DNA of 5,047 bases from [Eubacterium] saphenum (GTDB taxonomy: Bacteria; Bacillota; Clostridia; Oscillospirales; Ruminococcaceae). Both the position numbers and the translations under genes were made by a program. This document shows positions 4,622-5,047 of the stretch, piece by piece (within the stretch, counting starts at the first letter, position 1; every line of letters begins with the position of its first letter). The stretch spans positions 1 through 5,047 of the forward strand of contig SFHN01000115.1 in NCBI GenBank assembly GCA_004555635.1, read 5' to 3'. The notes beneath the pieces were generated by a model, which saw nothing but the letters and a program-made list of their open reading frames with translations, had not been told where the DNA came from and did no database searches.

Positions 4622-5047
4622 ATGATTTGTACAAAATGCGGCAGCACAATTGCCGAAAATGCGCTGTTCTGCACATTCTGCGGTCAGCCTACGGGATTAT
4701 CCGCGCCCGCGCAGAGCGCTCCCGTAATGCAGGAAGTTCCGCAGAGCATTCCCGTAATGCAGGAAGTTCCGCAGAGCGCTCCCATAACTCAGGAAGCGCC
4801 GCAGAGCGTTCCCTTAATGCAGGAAGCACCGCAGAGCATTCCCGTAATGCAGGAAGTTCCGCAGAGCGTTCCCGTAATGCAGGAAGTCCCGCAGAGCATT
4901 CCCGTAATGCAGGAAACCCCGCAGAGCGCACCTGTTCAGCCTGTTCCAGCGCAGCCTGCGGCGGCTGTTCCGCCTATGAACGCTTACGCGCAGTCCGCGG
5001 CAGAGCCGCAAAGCGCTACCAACCGTCAGAGCGGAGCGTATGTTCCC
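4622..5047 (+). CDS. Zinc-ribbon protein with Gln/Pro-rich decapeptide repeats, 3' end beyond the window
   Basis: The reading frame is open for 142 codons to the window edge, so the protein is incomplete. It starts with a compact zinc ribbon: MICTKCG then FCTFCG, with Cys3, Cys6, Cys17 and Cys20 as probable zinc ligands, as in the zinc_ribbon_2 / double zinc-ribbon families. From residue 31 come seven decapeptides of consensus QS(A/I/V)PVMQEVP plus a degenerate eighth, [10 protein letters not shown]. An Ala/Pro/Gln-rich stretch follows to the edge. Proline every four to six residues predicts an extended, unstructured linker. In many Bacillota such zinc-ribbon plus linker N-termini precede membrane or other domains, but that part is not visible and no function is assigned. 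The ATG at 4622 follows AAAGGA (4607-4612) with a 9-nt spacer. The gene lies 21 bp after the glycosylase with no terminator between, so co-transcription is likely. Confidence 0.85.
   Translation, partial: MICTKCGSTIAENALFCTFCGQPTGLSAPAQSAPVMQEVPQSIPVMQEVPQSAPITQEAPQSVPLMQEAPQSIPVMQEVPQSVPVMQEVPQSIPVMQETPQSAPVQPVPAQPAAAVPPMNAYAQSAAEPQSATNRQSGAYVP
4712..4951 (+). repeat. Tandem 30-bp coding repeat, seven full copies plus one degenerate copy
   Basis: Full units begin with CAGAGC at 4712, 4742, 4772, 4802, 4832, 4862 and 4892; a diverged eighth unit begins at 4922. Units 2 (4742-4771) and 5 (4832-4861) are identical over all 30 bases, and unit 1 differs from them at only two positions. Most change is in the third codon, which alternates Ala, Ile and Val, while synonymous sites elsewhere are largely conserved. 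That suggests recent copying by slippage or unequal recombination. The period is a multiple of three, so copy-number change would lengthen or shorten the linker in frame. Confidence 0.97.

Noticed and set aside
4614..4625. Four-codon mini-frame (ATG ATT AAA TGA) overlapping the zinc-ribbon start
   Set aside because: It is only one base from the ribosome binding site, too close for efficient initiation, and is probably a chance sequence.
4689..4931. Minus-strand repetitive open frame across the repeats
   Set aside because: A repeat period divisible by three keeps the opposite frame open automatically; it has no supporting binding site, whereas the plus frame begins with a clear zinc ribbon.
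4712..4951. CRISPR array
   Set aside because: The 30-bp units abut with no unique spacers and encode an in-frame decapeptide; this is a coding tandem repeat.

Overview
The window looks like a chromosomal housekeeping segment from a Gram-positive, low-to-mid-GC member of the Bacillota, most likely class Clostridia (an Oscillospiraceae/Ruminococcaceae-like gut anaerobe). The reasons are strong AAGGAG-type ribosome binding sites, a perfect CIRCE heat-shock operator, a DUF6062-type cysteine protein, a clostridial OGG1-like glycosylase, and heavy use of GCG, CGC and GGC codons with AT-rich promoters. This placement is inferred from gene content; no rRNA or other taxonomic marker is present. I see no mobile element, tRNA, CRISPR array or phage gene.

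Layout. At the left edge, on the minus strand, lie the first 31 codons of htpG (Hsp90). It has its own sigma-A-type promoter and a perfect CIRCE operator over the predicted transcription start. To its right is a rho-independent terminator that closes a four-gene leftward operon: DUF6062-like double CxxC/CxxH protein, then tsaD (t6A37 tRNA modification), then a shikimate-kinase-like P-loop kinase, then a CPBP-family membrane protease. The operon genes are tightly packed, with gaps of 25, 16 and 1 bp. Its promoter lies at about 3739-3767. Interleaved with it on the same DNA is a rightward promoter (about 3723-3751) that drives an OGG1-type 8-oxoguanine DNA glycosylase. A zinc-ribbon protein follows 21 bp downstream. 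It carries seven tandem copies of a 30-bp (10-residue) Gln/Pro-rich repeat and runs off the right edge still open.

How it fits together. The leftward operon joins a universal tRNA-modification enzyme to a diverged kinase, a membrane protease and a possibly metal-binding protein of unknown function. The rightward unit pairs base-excision repair with a putative zinc-ribbon protein. The two units share one compact promoter region in which RNA polymerase probably cannot occupy both promoters at once.

No complete novel defence or mobile system is visible. The best leads are the internally duplicated metal-site-like architecture of the DUF6062-like protein, the overlapping divergent promoters, a kinase lacking the canonical shikimate-binding arginine, an OGG1 with mixed opposite-base residues, and the near-identical tandem repeats in the zinc-ribbon protein.
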